Of a stretch of 57,979 bases of DNA, positions 26,946 through 36,519 are shown one piece after another. A program made the translations under genes and the position numbers. How positions within the stretch are numbered: position 1 is the first letter of the stretch; every line of letters begins with the position of its first letter. Source of the stretch: an uncultured Flavobacteriales bacterium (GTDB lineage: Bacteria; Bacteroidota; Bacteroidia; Flavobacteriales; BACL11). The notes under the pieces are model-generated. The model was not told the origin of the DNA, did not search any database, and saw only the letters and a program-made list of their open reading frames with translations. The stretch covers positions 1 through 57,979 of the forward strand of contig CAJQIZ010000028.1 in the NCBI GenBank assembly GCA_905478555.1, in the 5' to 3' direction.

Positions 26946-29900
26946 TATTCAATAAATATTTTTTCTTCTACACTACCATCATCGTATATATAGAACAATA
27001 AATTGTTCTTACTTTTTTCTACCTCCCTTCCTAATACATCTACAATTCGTATTAGTTTTTTATTTTCTGAATTTACAGAAGGAACAGATGTTATATTACT
27101 TCCGTTTATTTTCACATTATCCATAAAAAATCGGTTTCCATAATCATTTATTGCGGCAAAACGAATCATAATGATTTCTCCATTTAATCCGAAATTAGTT
27201 AAATTTAAAGTGTCTTTTTTCCAACTTCCACAAGTTGGATACCAAGGACTACCCACATAAGATGTAGTTTGTAAGCTTGATCCTGCCGCTCCGTATAACG
27301 AATCCCATGTTGCACCACAGTCCGTAGAAACATCTATTCTAAATCCGTCCTCATATCCTGCGGCATATCCTGAGTAAGCGTAGTCGTAAGTTAGCAGGTT
27401 TTCTGCAGGAGATGATCCAGATCCTAATCTAATTTTATTAGTAATAAGGTAGGCTTCATCTCCTTTTTGATTGATCCAATAATGGTTTACATAACTTACC
27501 GTATTAGGCAAACAATTTATCCCAGTATCTACTATAATAGATTGCCAACCAAAAGTAGAAGGAGGAGTCTGCCAAGAAGTAGGAGGGAAAACAGCTGTTT
27601 CAAATCCTTCCGAATAATTTTGAGTATTTGTAATGATAGAAACAGTGTCTGTGTATTTAATTAAATTGGGTATGTTTTGTATGCTTCCTCCATATGCATC
27701 CTGAATTTTCAGAGTTACATCATAGCTTCCTGGAGTTGAATAAACTACCACAGGATTTTCTAATGTAGAGGTAGAAGGGGTTCCTCCCGGGAAAAACCAT
27801 TCCCAACTTGCAGAACTTAACCTAATTGACGAGTGGTCTACAAAGTGTACTGTATCGTTCATGCAATTTATTTCTAACCTATTTGCCGCTATTTGTGCAG
27901 AGGGTTTTGTATTCTCATAAAGATCAACTTTATAAGCGGATCTATTGGTTCCGTTAAATAATTTTCCTTCTCTGTAGTACGGAATTAGTTGAGTAGAAAA
28001 AGTTCTTTTAGGTAAGTTATTGTCATAAATTTCCCAATCAGACATGTTGTTATTTCTATAATACACATTGCTTCTTGTTCCTAAATAAACCCCTCCATTA
28101 CTTCCTCTTTGGTGTTCAATGTTAGTAGCGTTTATATTGTCCAAAGTAGGAGTGCTCCAATTTATCCAGTTTTGCCCACCATCTACAGATTTAAATACTT
28201 CATACCCTTGTGCGTCTTGCACTCCACCGTACATCGATGTTCTGGCAATCCACAGAGTGTTTTCATCATTACTGCTAATTGTTATGTCATAAGGAATCCA
28301 AGCTTGCCCATTTATATTTGTTGGAGTTATTTCCGTCCAATTGAGTCCTGCGTTGTCTGTTTTCCAAATCTTTTTCGCTCCCCACCAACTTTCCCATGTA
28401 GCTACATAAATTACATCCGGATTGCTCCACGATACTTCTACAGAAGTGACTTTGTCATCAAAATGATGAATGAATTCAAAGCTACTTCCATTATTTTTAG
28501 AAAGCCAAAGAGTAGAATCGTTACCAATATAATACCAATTAAAACATCTAGGGTCAAATTCCATTTGTGAGGATTCTCCAATAATATAACTTGCATTTGG
28601 CTTTTTGTTTACAGAGAATGTAGCAATTGGAATAGTTCTATCTCCTGAAAGTAACTTTCCTCCATAATCAGAATAAGCCATTCTAGGATTCCCAAAATTA
28701 ACAAATCCTCTAATTCCATCTCCACCATCTGTGCAAAGCCAATTATTTATATAAGTACTTCCGTCTTTTAGTAATGTTCCATTATGATAAGTTCCTCCCA
28801 ACATAACATTTCCGTCTTTAAACCCTGATCCAAATCCCCAAAAATCTGCTCCTGCAATTCCGAACATTCGTTTTGTAATACTATCTGCTGCATTGTCAGA
28901 ATAGAAAACACCACCATCACAAGCAAACCAAAGGTCGTTTCCAAAATAATTAATATCGTGTATATCGGCATGTACATATTCCTTTTTATGAGGATGACTC
29001 CATTTTGCAGGACAAGTAAATGTTACTCCATTATCTGTGGAAATCCAATGTTGTACTCCTCCTACATGAATAATATTGGCATTGTTTGGGTTTACTGCAA
29101 GTCCCAAATCGTAATAATATTGTCCTCCATCATCCGTCCCATCATCTGCCCATCCCATCATATTTATATTAGTGGTGGAGGCAGGTCCTCCTTCTTGAGG
29201 TCCGCAACACTGAAAAGTCCAATTTTCTCCTTTGTCCATACTAATATAAATTCCATATAAGCCGCTTCCTCCATTTGCATTTCCCGTAGCTAAAGCAACA
29301 ATTTTATTTGGGTCTGCAGGACTTACCGCTATTTCTGTTCTTTTTTGCTCGTCTCCACCTACTGGATTTGGCCATCCATTTGTGTATTGTATTAAAGTAA
29401 ATCCTCCATCATCTGAACGGTAAAATTCAGTTTTATCTCCTGACTGACTTATAAAATACATAGTGTCTACCGAGTTGGGATGAAATTCAATTTCCAAAAA
29501 ATTACCACTCATTATTGTTGTAAAAGTATTCCCTCCATCTACTGATCTGAAAAGACCTTCGTCTGAAGCTGCAAATAAAAGCTGATTGTTTGTTGGTTGT
29601 AGTTTTATGTCTCTTATAGAATGAGATAAGTTAGTGAAAGTAACATCTCCAATTATATTCCAATTATTACCACCATCTACCGATTTGTAAATCCCTCCAT
29701 TCCCACTAATGTAAATTGTGTTAAAATCTATAAAGTCAATTTCAATTGCATACACTCCATTTAATTCTAAATTTTTAGTAATTAAACTCCAATTCATTCC
29801 CTTATCAGTTGTTTTCCAAGCTCCTGCAGTTGCGGTTCCCGCATATAATACATTACTGTTACTTACAGATTGCTCCACAGTATAAACATGAGCTGCTCCT

Positions 29901-30244
29901 GGGGCATAACTTCTACTTTCTGCATGTTGGTCAAAATCCCAAGGACCAATACATTCCCATTGGTTACTACTTTTAGAAATAGACGTTGATGTTACAGAGT
30001 TGGTGTGTCTACTAATGTTTCTTACCCATCTTTTGTAATATTGAGTATGATTGTTTTTCACTAGCTTATTAGTTTTATAATAGGCCCTGTACAATTTTAT
30101 TACTTCTCCTTCATCCGGATTTTCAGAGTACATCAGTTTTGCCCAATTTGGTATATTTTCATTTTCAGAGTTGTATTTCATTTCCGATTGAGAAAATACT
30201 ATTGTGGAGAAAGAGACTAGAATAAATGTAAAAATATGTTTCAT
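26945..30244 (-). CDS. Large secreted beta-propeller (BNR/VPS10-like) and PKD protein
   Basis: A 1099-residue protein exported by a signal peptide (ending VFSQ). Residues ~120-760 contain many repeats of the type GIYKSVDGGNNWNIIG and ENTLWIARTS, the Asp-box/BNR blades of sortilin- or sialidase-like propellers. A PKD domain follows (about 810-880, WEWFFPGGTPSTSTLENPV), then a jelly-roll-like region. The last ~40 residues (IRIVDVLGREVEKS, LLFYIYDDGSVEEKIFIE) match a short Bacteroidota variant of the T9SS C-terminal sorting signal. No glycosidase catalytic site is recognised. It is the first gene of the chain with the methyltransferase, ZIP and ATPase genes. Confidence 0.8.
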   Translation of the reverse strand: MKHIFTFILVSFSTIVFSQSEMKYNSENENIPNWAKLMYSENPDEGEVIKLYRAYYKTNKLVKNNHTQYYKRWVRNISRHTNSVTSTSISKSSNQWECIGPWDFDQHAESRSYAPGAAHVYTVEQSVSNSNVLYAGTATAGAWKTTDKGMNWSLITKNLELNGVYAIEIDFIDFNTIYISGNGGIYKSVDGGNNWNIIGDVTFTNLSHSIRDIKLQPTNNQLLFAASDEGLFRSVDGGNTFTTIMSGNFLEIEFHPNSVDTMYFISQSGDKTEFYRSDDGGFTLIQYTNGWPNPVGGDEQKRTEIAVSPADPNKIVALATGNANGGSGLYGIYISMDKGENWTFQCCGPQEGGPASTTNINMMGWADDGTDDGGQYYYDLGLAVNPNNANIIHVGGVQHWISTDNGVTFTCPAKWSHPHKKEYVHADIHDINYFGNDLWFACDGGVFYSDNAADSITKRMFGIAGADFWGFGSGFKDGNVMLGGTYHNGTLLKDGSTYINNWLCTDGGDGIRGFVNFGNPRMAYSDYGGKLLSGDRTIPIATFSVNKKPNASYIIGESSQMEFDPRCFNWYYIGNDSTLWLSKNNGSSFEFIHHFDDKVTSVEVSWSNPDVIYVATWESWWGAKKIWKTDNAGLNWTEITPTNINGQAWIPYDITISSNDENTLWIARTSMYGGVQDAQGYEVFKSVDGGQNWINWSTPTLDNINATNIEHQRGSNGGVYLGTRSNVYYRNNNMSDWEIYDNNLPKRTFSTQLIPYYREGKLFNGTNRSAYKVDLYENTKPSAQIAANRLEINCMNDTVHFVDHSSIRLSSASWEWFFPGGTPSTSTLENPVVVYSTPGSYDVTLKIQDAYGGSIQNIPNLIKYTDTVSIITNTQNYSEGFETAVFPPTSWQTPPSTFGWQSIIVDTGINCLPNTVSYVNHYWINQKGDEAYLITNKIRLGSGSSPAENLLTYDYAYSGYAAGYEDGFRIDVSTDCGATWDSLYGAAGSSLQTTSYVGSPWYPTCGSWKKDTLNLTNFGLNGEIIMIRFAAINDYGNRFFMDNVKINGSNITSVPSVNSENKKLIRIVDVLGREVEKSKNNLLFYIYDDGSVEEKIFIE

Positions 30245-30280
30245 AGATATATTTAGCGAAATTAATGTTTTAATAATAAA

Positions 30281-30304
30281 AAAAGGCCGCTTTCGCGACC
30301 TTTT
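30281..30304 (-). terminator. Terminator of metK
   Basis: A 6-bp GC-rich stem (GGTCGC/GCGGCC on the minus strand, one T-G pair) is closed by a GAAA tetraloop and followed by seven T. It lies 27 bases after the metK stop. Confidence 0.85.
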
Positions 30305-30327
30305 CCTAAATAATATAAATTAAGAAA

Positions 30328-31587
30328 TTATAAACTGAAAGCAGCTTTTGTCTCTTCTAAGCAATCTAATTTTTCCCAAGTAAAAGTTTCTACTTCAAAT
30401 TCTTTTTCCGTCCCTCCAATATTGAATCTTACTTTTTTTATTTCTGATTTTCTTCCCATATGTCCGTATGCAGCAGTTTCTGAATAGATAGGGTTTTTTA
30501 GTTTCAACCTACTAATAATAGAAGCAGGTTTTAAATTGAAACAAGGCATTTTTTTTACTGTTTCAGCAATTTCACCATCTGTAATGTTTACTTTTGATGT
30601 TCCGTAAGTATTTACAAAAATACCCATTGGCTCTGCTACTCCTATTGCATAACTTACTTGTACTAAAATTCTGTCTGCTACTGCAGCTGCTACTAAGTTT
30701 TTAGCTATGTGTCTTGTAGCATATGCTGCAGATCTATCTACTTTACTTGGATCTTTTCCTGAAAAAGCTCCACCACCATGGGCTCCTTTTCCTCCGTAAG
30801 TATCTACAATAATTTTTCTACCAGTAAGTCCAGTGTCTCCATGTGGTCCTCCAATTTCAAATTTTCCTGTCGGATTTACATGGTATTTTTCTCCACCAAA
30901 TAAAGCTGAGTTTTCTGCAGAAAGTTGTTCTTTAATTCTTGGTATTAAAATACTTCTTACATCTTTCTCAATTTGAGCTTGCATAGGCTTTTCATCTGCA
31001 AAATCATCATGCTGAGTAGAAACTACAATATCTGTAATTCTTTTTGGTGTATGATCGTCATTATACTCTAAAGTAACTTGAGATTTTGAATCCGGTCGTA
31101 AGTAAGTCATTTCTACTCCTTTCTTCCTGATATCGGCAAGTTCAATAAGTATTTTATGAGAGATGTCTAAAGCCAATGGCATTAGGTTTTCCGTTTCATT
31201 TGTAGCATAACCGAACATCATTCCTTGGTCTCCTGCTCCTTGCTCTTGATGTAATCCCTCTCCTTCCACAACTCCTTGTCGGATGTCTGCAGATTGTTCG
31301 TGTATTGCAGAAATAACTCCACAACTATCTGCATCAAATTGGTATTCCGATTTTGTATATCCAATTTTTCGGATTACTTCTCTTGCTACTTTTTGCACAT
31401 CAATATATCCTTCTGTTTTCACCTCTCCGCTAAGGACTGTAAGCCCTGTAGTTACTAGGGTTTCGCAGGCTACTTTCGAGTTGGGGTCTTGTGCTAAGAA
31501 GTTATCTAATAGTGCATCAGAAATCTGATCTGCTACTTTGTCTGGATGTCCTTCCGAAACTGATTCGGATGTAAAATAATATGACAT
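30328..31587 (-). CDS. metK: S-adenosylmethionine synthetase
   Basis: A 419-residue cytoplasmic enzyme that makes SAM from methionine and ATP. Diagnostic segments are [15 protein letters not shown] near the N-terminus (catalytic His and metal site), [12 protein letters not shown] (substrate loop) and [20 protein letters not shown] (P-loop-like). The length is typical for Bacteroidota. It faces away from metH-metF across a 353-base gap with a SAM-II-type aptamer in its own leader, and ends in a strong terminator, so it is monocistronic. Confidence 0.97.
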   Translation of the reverse strand: MSYYFTSESVSEGHPDKVADQISDALLDNFLAQDPNSKVACETLVTTGLTVLSGEVKTEGYIDVQKVAREVIRKIGYTKSEYQFDADSCGVISAIHEQSADIRQGVVEGEGLHQEQGAGDQGMMFGYATNETENLMPLALDISHKILIELADIRKKGVEMTYLRPDSKSQVTLEYNDDHTPKRITDIVVSTQHDDFADEKPMQAQIEKDVRSILIPRIKEQLSAENSALFGGEKYHVNPTGKFEIGGPHGDTGLTGRKIIVDTYGGKGAHGGGAFSGKDPSKVDRSAAYATRHIAKNLVAAAVADRILVQVSYAIGVAEPMGIFVNTYGTSKVNITDGEIAETVKKMPCFNLKPASIISRLKLKNPIYSETAAYGHMGRKSEIKKVRFNIGGTEKEFEVETFTWEKLDCLEETKAAFSL

Positions 31588-31619
31588 TTCTTAAATAATT
31601 TTAAGTTAATAATTAATAT

Positions 31620-31720
31620 AAAAAAGGTGTCGGACTTGGCTGAAGTGTTATAACTAAAAGTGAATTCGCTATTTTAGCATTTTTTTTAGTGGTTGCAATA
31701 GGCCAAATCCTTCCACTTTT
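31620..31720 (-). promoter_or_regulatory. Candidate SAM-II expression platform (aptamer/anti-aptamer pairing)
   Basis: GGATTTGGC inside the aptamer (31710-31702) is complementary over nine bases, with one T-G pair, to GCCAAGTCC downstream (31640-31632). Outside this the 5' arm AAAAGTG can pair with CACC followed by TTTTTT (31628-31620), interrupted by a small internal loop and a bulged C. The alternative helix uses the P1 5' strand, so it excludes the aptamer, and it ends in six U. A separate CACTTTT at 31662-31656 is also complementary to the same AAAAGTG. Confidence 0.45.
31668..31717 (-). promoter_or_regulatory. SAM-II riboswitch aptamer in the metK leader
   Basis: Minus-strand order: P1 5' arm AGTGG, loop with GATTTG, then CCTATTGCAA, P1 3' arm CCACT, an A-rich linker and GCTAAAA followed by TAG. 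This is the conserved layout of the SAM-II (SAM-alpha) H-type pseudoknot; CTA after the first loop can pair with the final TAG. The metK -7 box lies just upstream, so the aptamer is almost at the 5' end of the transcript. SAM-II usually controls methionine-synthesis genes; use on metK is less familiar. Confidence 0.82.
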
Positions 31721-31726
31721 GGACTA

Positions 31727-31734
31727 CAAATATA
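31727..31734 (-). promoter_or_regulatory. -7 box of metK
   Basis: TATATTTG on the minus strand is a full TAnnTTTG match. It places transcription start a few bases before the SAM-II aptamer. No TTG was found at the usual distance. Confidence 0.5.
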
Positions 31735-31790
31735 AAATAAAAAAATAAATATGTTAGGTTTTTAACTTTTTTTGTTATTTATTTGTATCG

Positions 31791-31887
31791 ACTTATCAAG
31801 AAAGACGGAGGGACGGGCCCTATGATGTCTTGGCAACCCTGAAAATGCATGGTGCCAAATCCCACTCCAATATGGAGACAGATGAAG
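31791..31887 (+). promoter_or_regulatory. SAM-I (S-box) riboswitch in the metH leader
   Basis: The S-box core is clear: CTTATCAAGAAAG, GGAGGGACGGGCCC, TATGATGTCTTGGCAACC, GGTGCCAAATCCC, a variable P4 stem (ACTCCAATATGGAG) and the closing AGATGAAG. It lies 53 bases before metH and would lower metH-metF expression when SAM is abundant. I see no strong hairpin plus U run after it, so control may be at translation. Confidence 0.93.
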
Positions 31888-31940
31888 AAATCAATACCTA
31901 TTTTCTGAAATCTTTTTTGTGAAGTCTTGAAATTTAATGA

Positions 31941-34900
31941 ATGAACAAGACAATAAAAGAAATATTAAAAGAAAGAATTCTAATTCTTGATGGCGCTATG
32001 GGTACCATGATTCAAAGGTATAAACTAGAAGAAAAAGATTTTAAAGGAACTCAATTTATAAATTCTGAAAATGATTTAAAGGGAAATAATGATTTACTTT
32101 CTATCACTAGGCCAGATATTATTAAGGCAATTCATGCAGAATATTTTACTGCTGGTGCCGATATTATAGAAACCAATACTTTTAGTGGTACAACGATAGC
32201 ACAAGCAGATTATAAATTAGAATCTGCTGTTTACGATATTAATTTTCAATCTGCAAAAATTGCAAAGGAAGTTGCTGTTGAGTTTTCTACTCCTGAAAAA
32301 CCAAGATTTGTTGCAGGTGCTATTGGTCCAACAAACAGAACGGCTTCTATTTCTCCTAAAGTAGAAAACCCTGCTTTCAGACACATTACATTCGATCAGT
32401 TAAAAGTGGCTTATACCGAACAAGTAACCGCATTAATTGATGGAGGAGTAGATTTGCTTTTAGTAGAAACAGTATTTGATACCTTAAATTGTAAGGCAGC
32501 ACTTTTTGCTATTATGGATGTGTTTGAAACTAAAAACATTGAGTTACCAATAATGGTATCGGGTACTATTACAGATGAAAGTGGTAGAACTCTTTCTGGA
32601 CAAACGGCAGAAGCGTTTTTAAATTCTGTTTCTCATATCCCTCTTTTAAGTATTGGTTTTAATTGTGCTTTAGGAACTACAGCTATGCGTCCTTATATAA
32701 AGGAACTTGCGGATAAATCTGATTTCTTTGTAAGTGCGTATCCTAATGCAGGACTCCCAAATGAGATGGGAGAATATGAAGAAACGGCCCAATTAATGGG
32801 AGAACAGTTAGAAGATTTTATGAGTTCGGGACTGGTGAATATTGTAGGTGGTTGTTGTGGAACTACTCCAGAGCATATTGCAGAGTTTGCTAAAATTGCT
32901 ACTAAATGTAGTCCCAGAATAGTCCCTACATTTAAAAAGGAAATGAAACTCTCTGGATTAGAATCAGTAACTATTATTCCAGAAAGTAATTTTGTAAATA
33001 TTGGGGAACGAACCAATGTAATGGGTTCTATAAAATTTAGAAGATTAATTAAAGAAGATGATTTTGAACAAGCACTTTCAGTTGCACTTCAGCAAGTGGA
33101 AAGCGGAGCTCAAGTTATAGATATCAACATGGATGATGGATTGATTGAAGGAGTAGAAACTATGGTTCATTTCCTGAATTTAATTGCTTCTGATCCAGAC
33201 ATTTCTCGTGTTCCAATTATGATTGATTCCTCAAAATGGGAAATAATTGAAGAAGGTTTAAAGTGTTTGCAAGGTAAAGGAATAGTGAACTCTATCTCTT
33301 TAAAAGAAGGAGAGGAGGTATTTATATCTCATGCGAAAACAATTTTAAAATATGGAGCTGCAGTAGTAGTTATGGCTTTTGATAAAAAAGGGCAAGCAGT
33401 AGATTATGAAGATAAAATAAGAATTTGCGAAAGAGCCTACCATATTTTGGTAGATAAAGTTGGTTTCCCTGCTGAAGATATTATTTTCGATCCGAACATA
33501 TTAACGGTAGCGACAGGAATTGAAGAACATAATAACTATGCTGTTGATTTTTTAATGGCTACTAAATGGATAAAAGAAAACCTGCCATTTGCAAAAGTAA
33601 GTGGAGGAGTGAGTAATGTTTCTTTTTCATTTAGAGGAAATAATGTAGTGAGAGAGGCCATGCATTCTTCTTTCCTTTATCATGCTATCCAAAATGGAAT
33701 GGACATGGGAATTGTTAATGCGGGTATGATTGAAGTTTATTCTAATATTCCGAAAGATTTACTTACTGCTGTAGAAGATGTTCTGTTAAATAAAGATAAT
33801 GGAGCTACCGAAAGATTAGTGGATATTGCAGAAATATATAAAGGTGGAGGAAAGTTAAGAGTGGAAAATTTGGATTGGAGAAATCAGTCGGTAGAAAAGA
33901 GATTGGCACATTCACTTGTAAAAGGAATTGTAACTTTTATAGATGAAGATACAGAGGAAGCAAGATTAAAAGCAGTGAAGCCGTTAGATGTAATCGAAGG
34001 GCCATTGATGGTTGGAATGAATATTGTTGGAGATCTTTTTGGAAGTGGAAAAATGTTTTTGCCACAAGTAGTGAAATCAGCAAGGGTAATGAAGAAATCG
34101 GTTGCTCTTCTTACTCCTTATATTGAAGATGAGAAAACAGAAAGATCTCATTCCGGAATAATATTAATGGCAACGGTAAAAGGAGATGTACATGATATTG
34201 GTAAGAATATAGTGGGGGTAGTTCTATCTTGTAATAATTACGAAATTATCGATTTGGGCGTAATGGTTTCTTCTGAAAAAATATTAGAAGCGGCTAAAAA
34301 ACATAAGGTTGATATTATTGGATTGAGTGGGTTAATTACCCCATCATTAGATGAGATGATAGATGTAGCGGAAGAAATGCAGCGACAAGATTTTAATATT
34401 CCACTAATTATTGGAGGAGCTACTACATCAAAAGTTCATACTGCCGTAAAATTGATAGATAAATATACTAATAATGCTATTATTCATGTGTTAGATGCTT
34501 CTAAATCGGTAAGTACATGCAGTAAATTATTAGGTTCTGATTCTGAGAATTTTAAATCTGAAATGAAAGAAAAGTATACTGAGATTAAAGAACATTATTT
34601 AAATAGAAGAAGTCAGAAACAGTACCTCTCATTAGAAAACTCAAGGAAAAATTATTTTGAATACAATTGGGAAGACTATACACCATCTGAACCTAATAAT
34701 TTAGGAGTAAATAGATTTGAAAACATAAATATTGAAGATGTAATTCCGTATATAGATTGGACTCCTTTCTTTATTTCATGGGAGATGAAAGGGAAATTCC
34801 CTGCTATTCTGTCGAATGAAAAGTATGGAGAAGAAGCAACAAGTTTGCACAATGATGCTATAGAGATGTTACAAAAAATTGTTTCAGAAAAATGGTTGAC

Positions 34901-35561
34901 TTTAAAATCGGTTGTGGGAGTTTGGGAAGCCAAACAAGATGGAGATGATGTTGTTCTTTCTAAGAATGGAATTAAATTAGAAACTTTTCACTTCCTCCGT
35001 CAGCAATCTAAAAAGACAAAAAATAACTTATGTTTGTCAGATTATATTTCTCCTATAAAGGATTATATGGGAGCATTTGTTTGCACTGCAGGACTTGATA
35101 TCGAAAATCAATTATCTGTTTTCGAAAAGGATTTGGACGACTATAATAATATTCTACTAAAATCTTTAGCCGACAGATTGGCAGAAGCACTTACAGAATA
35201 CATGCACGAAAAAGTAAGAAAAGAAATTTGGGGATATTCGTCATCAGAAAACTATAGAAATGATGAATTGATAAAAGAAGAATACAATGGAATTCGTCCT
35301 GCTCCTGGATATACCGCTTGTCCGGATCATACTGAAAAGTTAAAGATTTTTAAACTCTTAAATGCAGAAGAAATAGGAGTAAGTTTAACTGAAAGTATGG
35401 CAATGTATCCTAATGCAACTGTAAGTGGTTATTATTTTTCTCATCCAAATTCAAAATATTTTAGTGTAGGGAAAATTCAGGACGACCAAATTTTAGATTA
35501 TTCAAAACGAAAAAATAAAAGTACTAAAGAAATAGAAAAATGGCTACGGTCAAATATTTAA
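31941..35561 (+). CDS. metH: Cobalamin-dependent methionine synthase
   Basis: A 1206-residue, full four-module enzyme that methylates homocysteine with methyltetrahydrofolate via B12. The homocysteine domain (about 1-330) has zinc ligands Cys242 (GFNCALG) and Cys305/Cys306 ([11 protein letters not shown]). The pterin domain (about 345-620) has [12 protein letters not shown]. The B12 domain (about 640-880) has GDVHDIGKN with the cobalt-ligating His751. The C-terminal activation domain (about 890-1206) has [12 protein letters not shown]. It starts 53 bases after the SAM-I aptamer, with metF four bases downstream, and needs cobalamin although no cobalamin genes are in the window. Confidence 0.96.
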   Translation: MNKTIKEILKERILILDGAMGTMIQRYKLEEKDFKGTQFINSENDLKGNNDLLSITRPDIIKAIHAEYFTAGADIIETNTFSGTTIAQADYKLESAVYDINFQSAKIAKEVAVEFSTPEKPRFVAGAIGPTNRTASISPKVENPAFRHITFDQLKVAYTEQVTALIDGGVDLLLVETVFDTLNCKAALFAIMDVFETKNIELPIMVSGTITDESGRTLSGQTAEAFLNSVSHIPLLSIGFNCALGTTAMRPYIKELADKSDFFVSAYPNAGLPNEMGEYEETAQLMGEQLEDFMSSGLVNIVGGCCGTTPEHIAEFAKIATKCSPRIVPTFKKEMKLSGLESVTIIPESNFVNIGERTNVMGSIKFRRLIKEDDFEQALSVALQQVESGAQVIDINMDDGLIEGVETMVHFLNLIASDPDISRVPIMIDSSKWEIIEEGLKCLQGKGIVNSISLKEGEEVFISHAKTILKYGAAVVVMAFDKKGQAVDYEDKIRICERAYHILVDKVGFPAEDIIFDPNILTVATGIEEHNNYAVDFLMATKWIKENLPFAKVSGGVSNVSFSFRGNNVVREAMHSSFLYHAIQNGMDMGIVNAGMIEVYSNIPKDLLTAVEDVLLNKDNGATERLVDIAEIYKGGGKLRVENLDWRNQSVEKRLAHSLVKGIVTFIDEDTEEARLKAVKPLDVIEGPLMVGMNIVGDLFGSGKMFLPQVVKSARVMKKSVALLTPYIEDEKTERSHSGIILMATVKGDVHDIGKNIVGVVLSCNNYEIIDLGVMVSSEKILEAAKKHKVDIIGLSGLITPSLDEMIDVAEEMQRQDFNIPLIIGGATTSKVHTAVKLIDKYTNNAIIHVLDASKSVSTCSKLLGSDSENFKSEMKEKYTEIKEHYLNRRSQKQYLSLENSRKNYFEYNWEDYTPSEPNNLGVNRFENINIEDVIPYIDWTPFFISWEMKGKFPAILSNEKYGEEATSLHNDAIEMLQKIVSEKWLTLKSVVGVWEAKQDGDDVVLSKNGIKLETFHFLRQQSKKTKNNLCLSDYISPIKDYMGAFVCTAGLDIENQLSVFEKDLDDYNNILLKSLADRLAEALTEYMHEKVRKEIWGYSSSENYRNDELIKEEYNGIRPAPGYTACPDHTEKLKIFKLLNAEEIGVSLTESMAMYPNATVSGYYFSHPNSKYFSVGKIQDDQILDYSKRKNKSTKEIEKWLRSNI

Positions 35562-35565
35562 AAAC

Positions 35566-36519
35566 ATGAAAGTAACTCAACATATAAAAAACGCAAGAAA
35601 AACTCTCTTTTCCTTTGAGATTTTACCTCCTTTAAAAGGAACAAGTATTCAATCTATTTACAATTCTTTAGATCCATTAATGGAGTTCAATCCCCCTTTT
35701 ATTGATGTGACTTATCATAGAGAGGAACATGTATATAAGAAACGAAAAGATGGTTTGTTAGAGAGAAGGTCGGTGAGGAAAAGGCCAGGGACAGTTGGTA
35801 TTTGTGCTGCTATTATGAATAAATATCAGGTGGATACGGTACCTCATATTATCTGTGGTGGTTTTAATAAAGAAGAAACAGAAAACGCTCTTATCGATTT
35901 GGATTTTTTGGGAATAGATAATGTTTTGGTTTTGAGAGGAGATCCTATAAAATCGGAAACTTATTTTACTGCTGAAAAAGGAGGACATAAGTATGCCTCA
36001 GAATTATTAGGGCAAGTAAATGAGATGAATAACGGGATTTATTTAGATGAAGAATTGAAAAATTCTGCTCCTACAGATTTTTGTATCGGAGTAGCGGGAT
36101 ATCCTGAAAAGCACTTTGAAGCGGCTAATATGCGTTCGGATATTCATTTCCTAAAAAAGAAGGTAGAAGCAGGTGCAGACTATATAGTAACTCAGATGTT
36201 TTTTGATAATCAGAAATATTTTGATTTTGTAAAATTGTGTAGAGAACATGATATTAATATTCCTATTATTCCGGGATTAAAACCTATTTCTACACATAAG
36301 CAACTTACTTTATTACCACACAGATTTAATTTAAACATTCCAAATAATTTGGTAGATGAGGTGTTGAAGTGTAAGGATAATGATTCTGTAAGGCAAGTTG
36401 GGGTAGAGTGGGCCACACAACAAACTAAAGAGTTAATTGAATTTGGAGCTCCTTGTGTGCATTTCTATACAATGGGAAAATCAGATAATGTTCAGGAAAT
36501 TGTAGGAAGTTTTGTTTAA
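35566..36519 (+). CDS. metF: 5,10-methylenetetrahydrofolate reductase
   Basis: A 317-residue FAD enzyme that makes the methyltetrahydrofolate used by MetH. It has the N-terminal FSFEILPPLKG strand, FIDVTYHREEH, a catalytic-region VLRGDP, and the TQMFFDNQKYFDFV segment of MetF. It lies four bases after metH in the same SAM-I-controlled transcript. The 3' end overlaps the stop of the gldA-like gene on the other strand by four bases, with no terminator between. Confidence 0.94.
   Translation: MKVTQHIKNARKTLFSFEILPPLKGTSIQSIYNSLDPLMEFNPPFIDVTYHREEHVYKKRKDGLLERRSVRKRPGTVGICAAIMNKYQVDTVPHIICGGFNKEETENALIDLDFLGIDNVLVLRGDPIKSETYFTAEKGGHKYASELLGQVNEMNNGIYLDEELKNSAPTDFCIGVAGYPEKHFEAANMRSDIHFLKKKVEAGADYIVTQMFFDNQKYFDFVKLCREHDINIPIIPGLKPISTHKQLTLLPHRFNLNIPNNLVDEVLKCKDNDSVRQVGVEWATQQTKELIEFGAPCVHFYTMGKSDNVQEIVGSFV

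Larger units (their letters stand above)
31588..31940. other. 353-base metK/metH intergenic region
   Basis: This gap holds no gene. From the metK side it contains an untranslated leader with a 9-base segment complementary to the SAM-II aptamer, the SAM-II aptamer itself, the metK -7 box, a short AT-rich stretch (31735-31790), the SAM-I aptamer, and a ~53-base metH leader. Confidence 0.9.

Noticed and set aside
27467-28570. Plus-strand open frames opposite the large propeller gene
   Set aside because: They mirror the codon pattern of the repeat-rich gene on the other strand and encode no family-like sequence.
31276-31528. Overlapping open frames antisense to metK
   Set aside because: metK is certain on the opposite strand; these are by-products of its codon usage.
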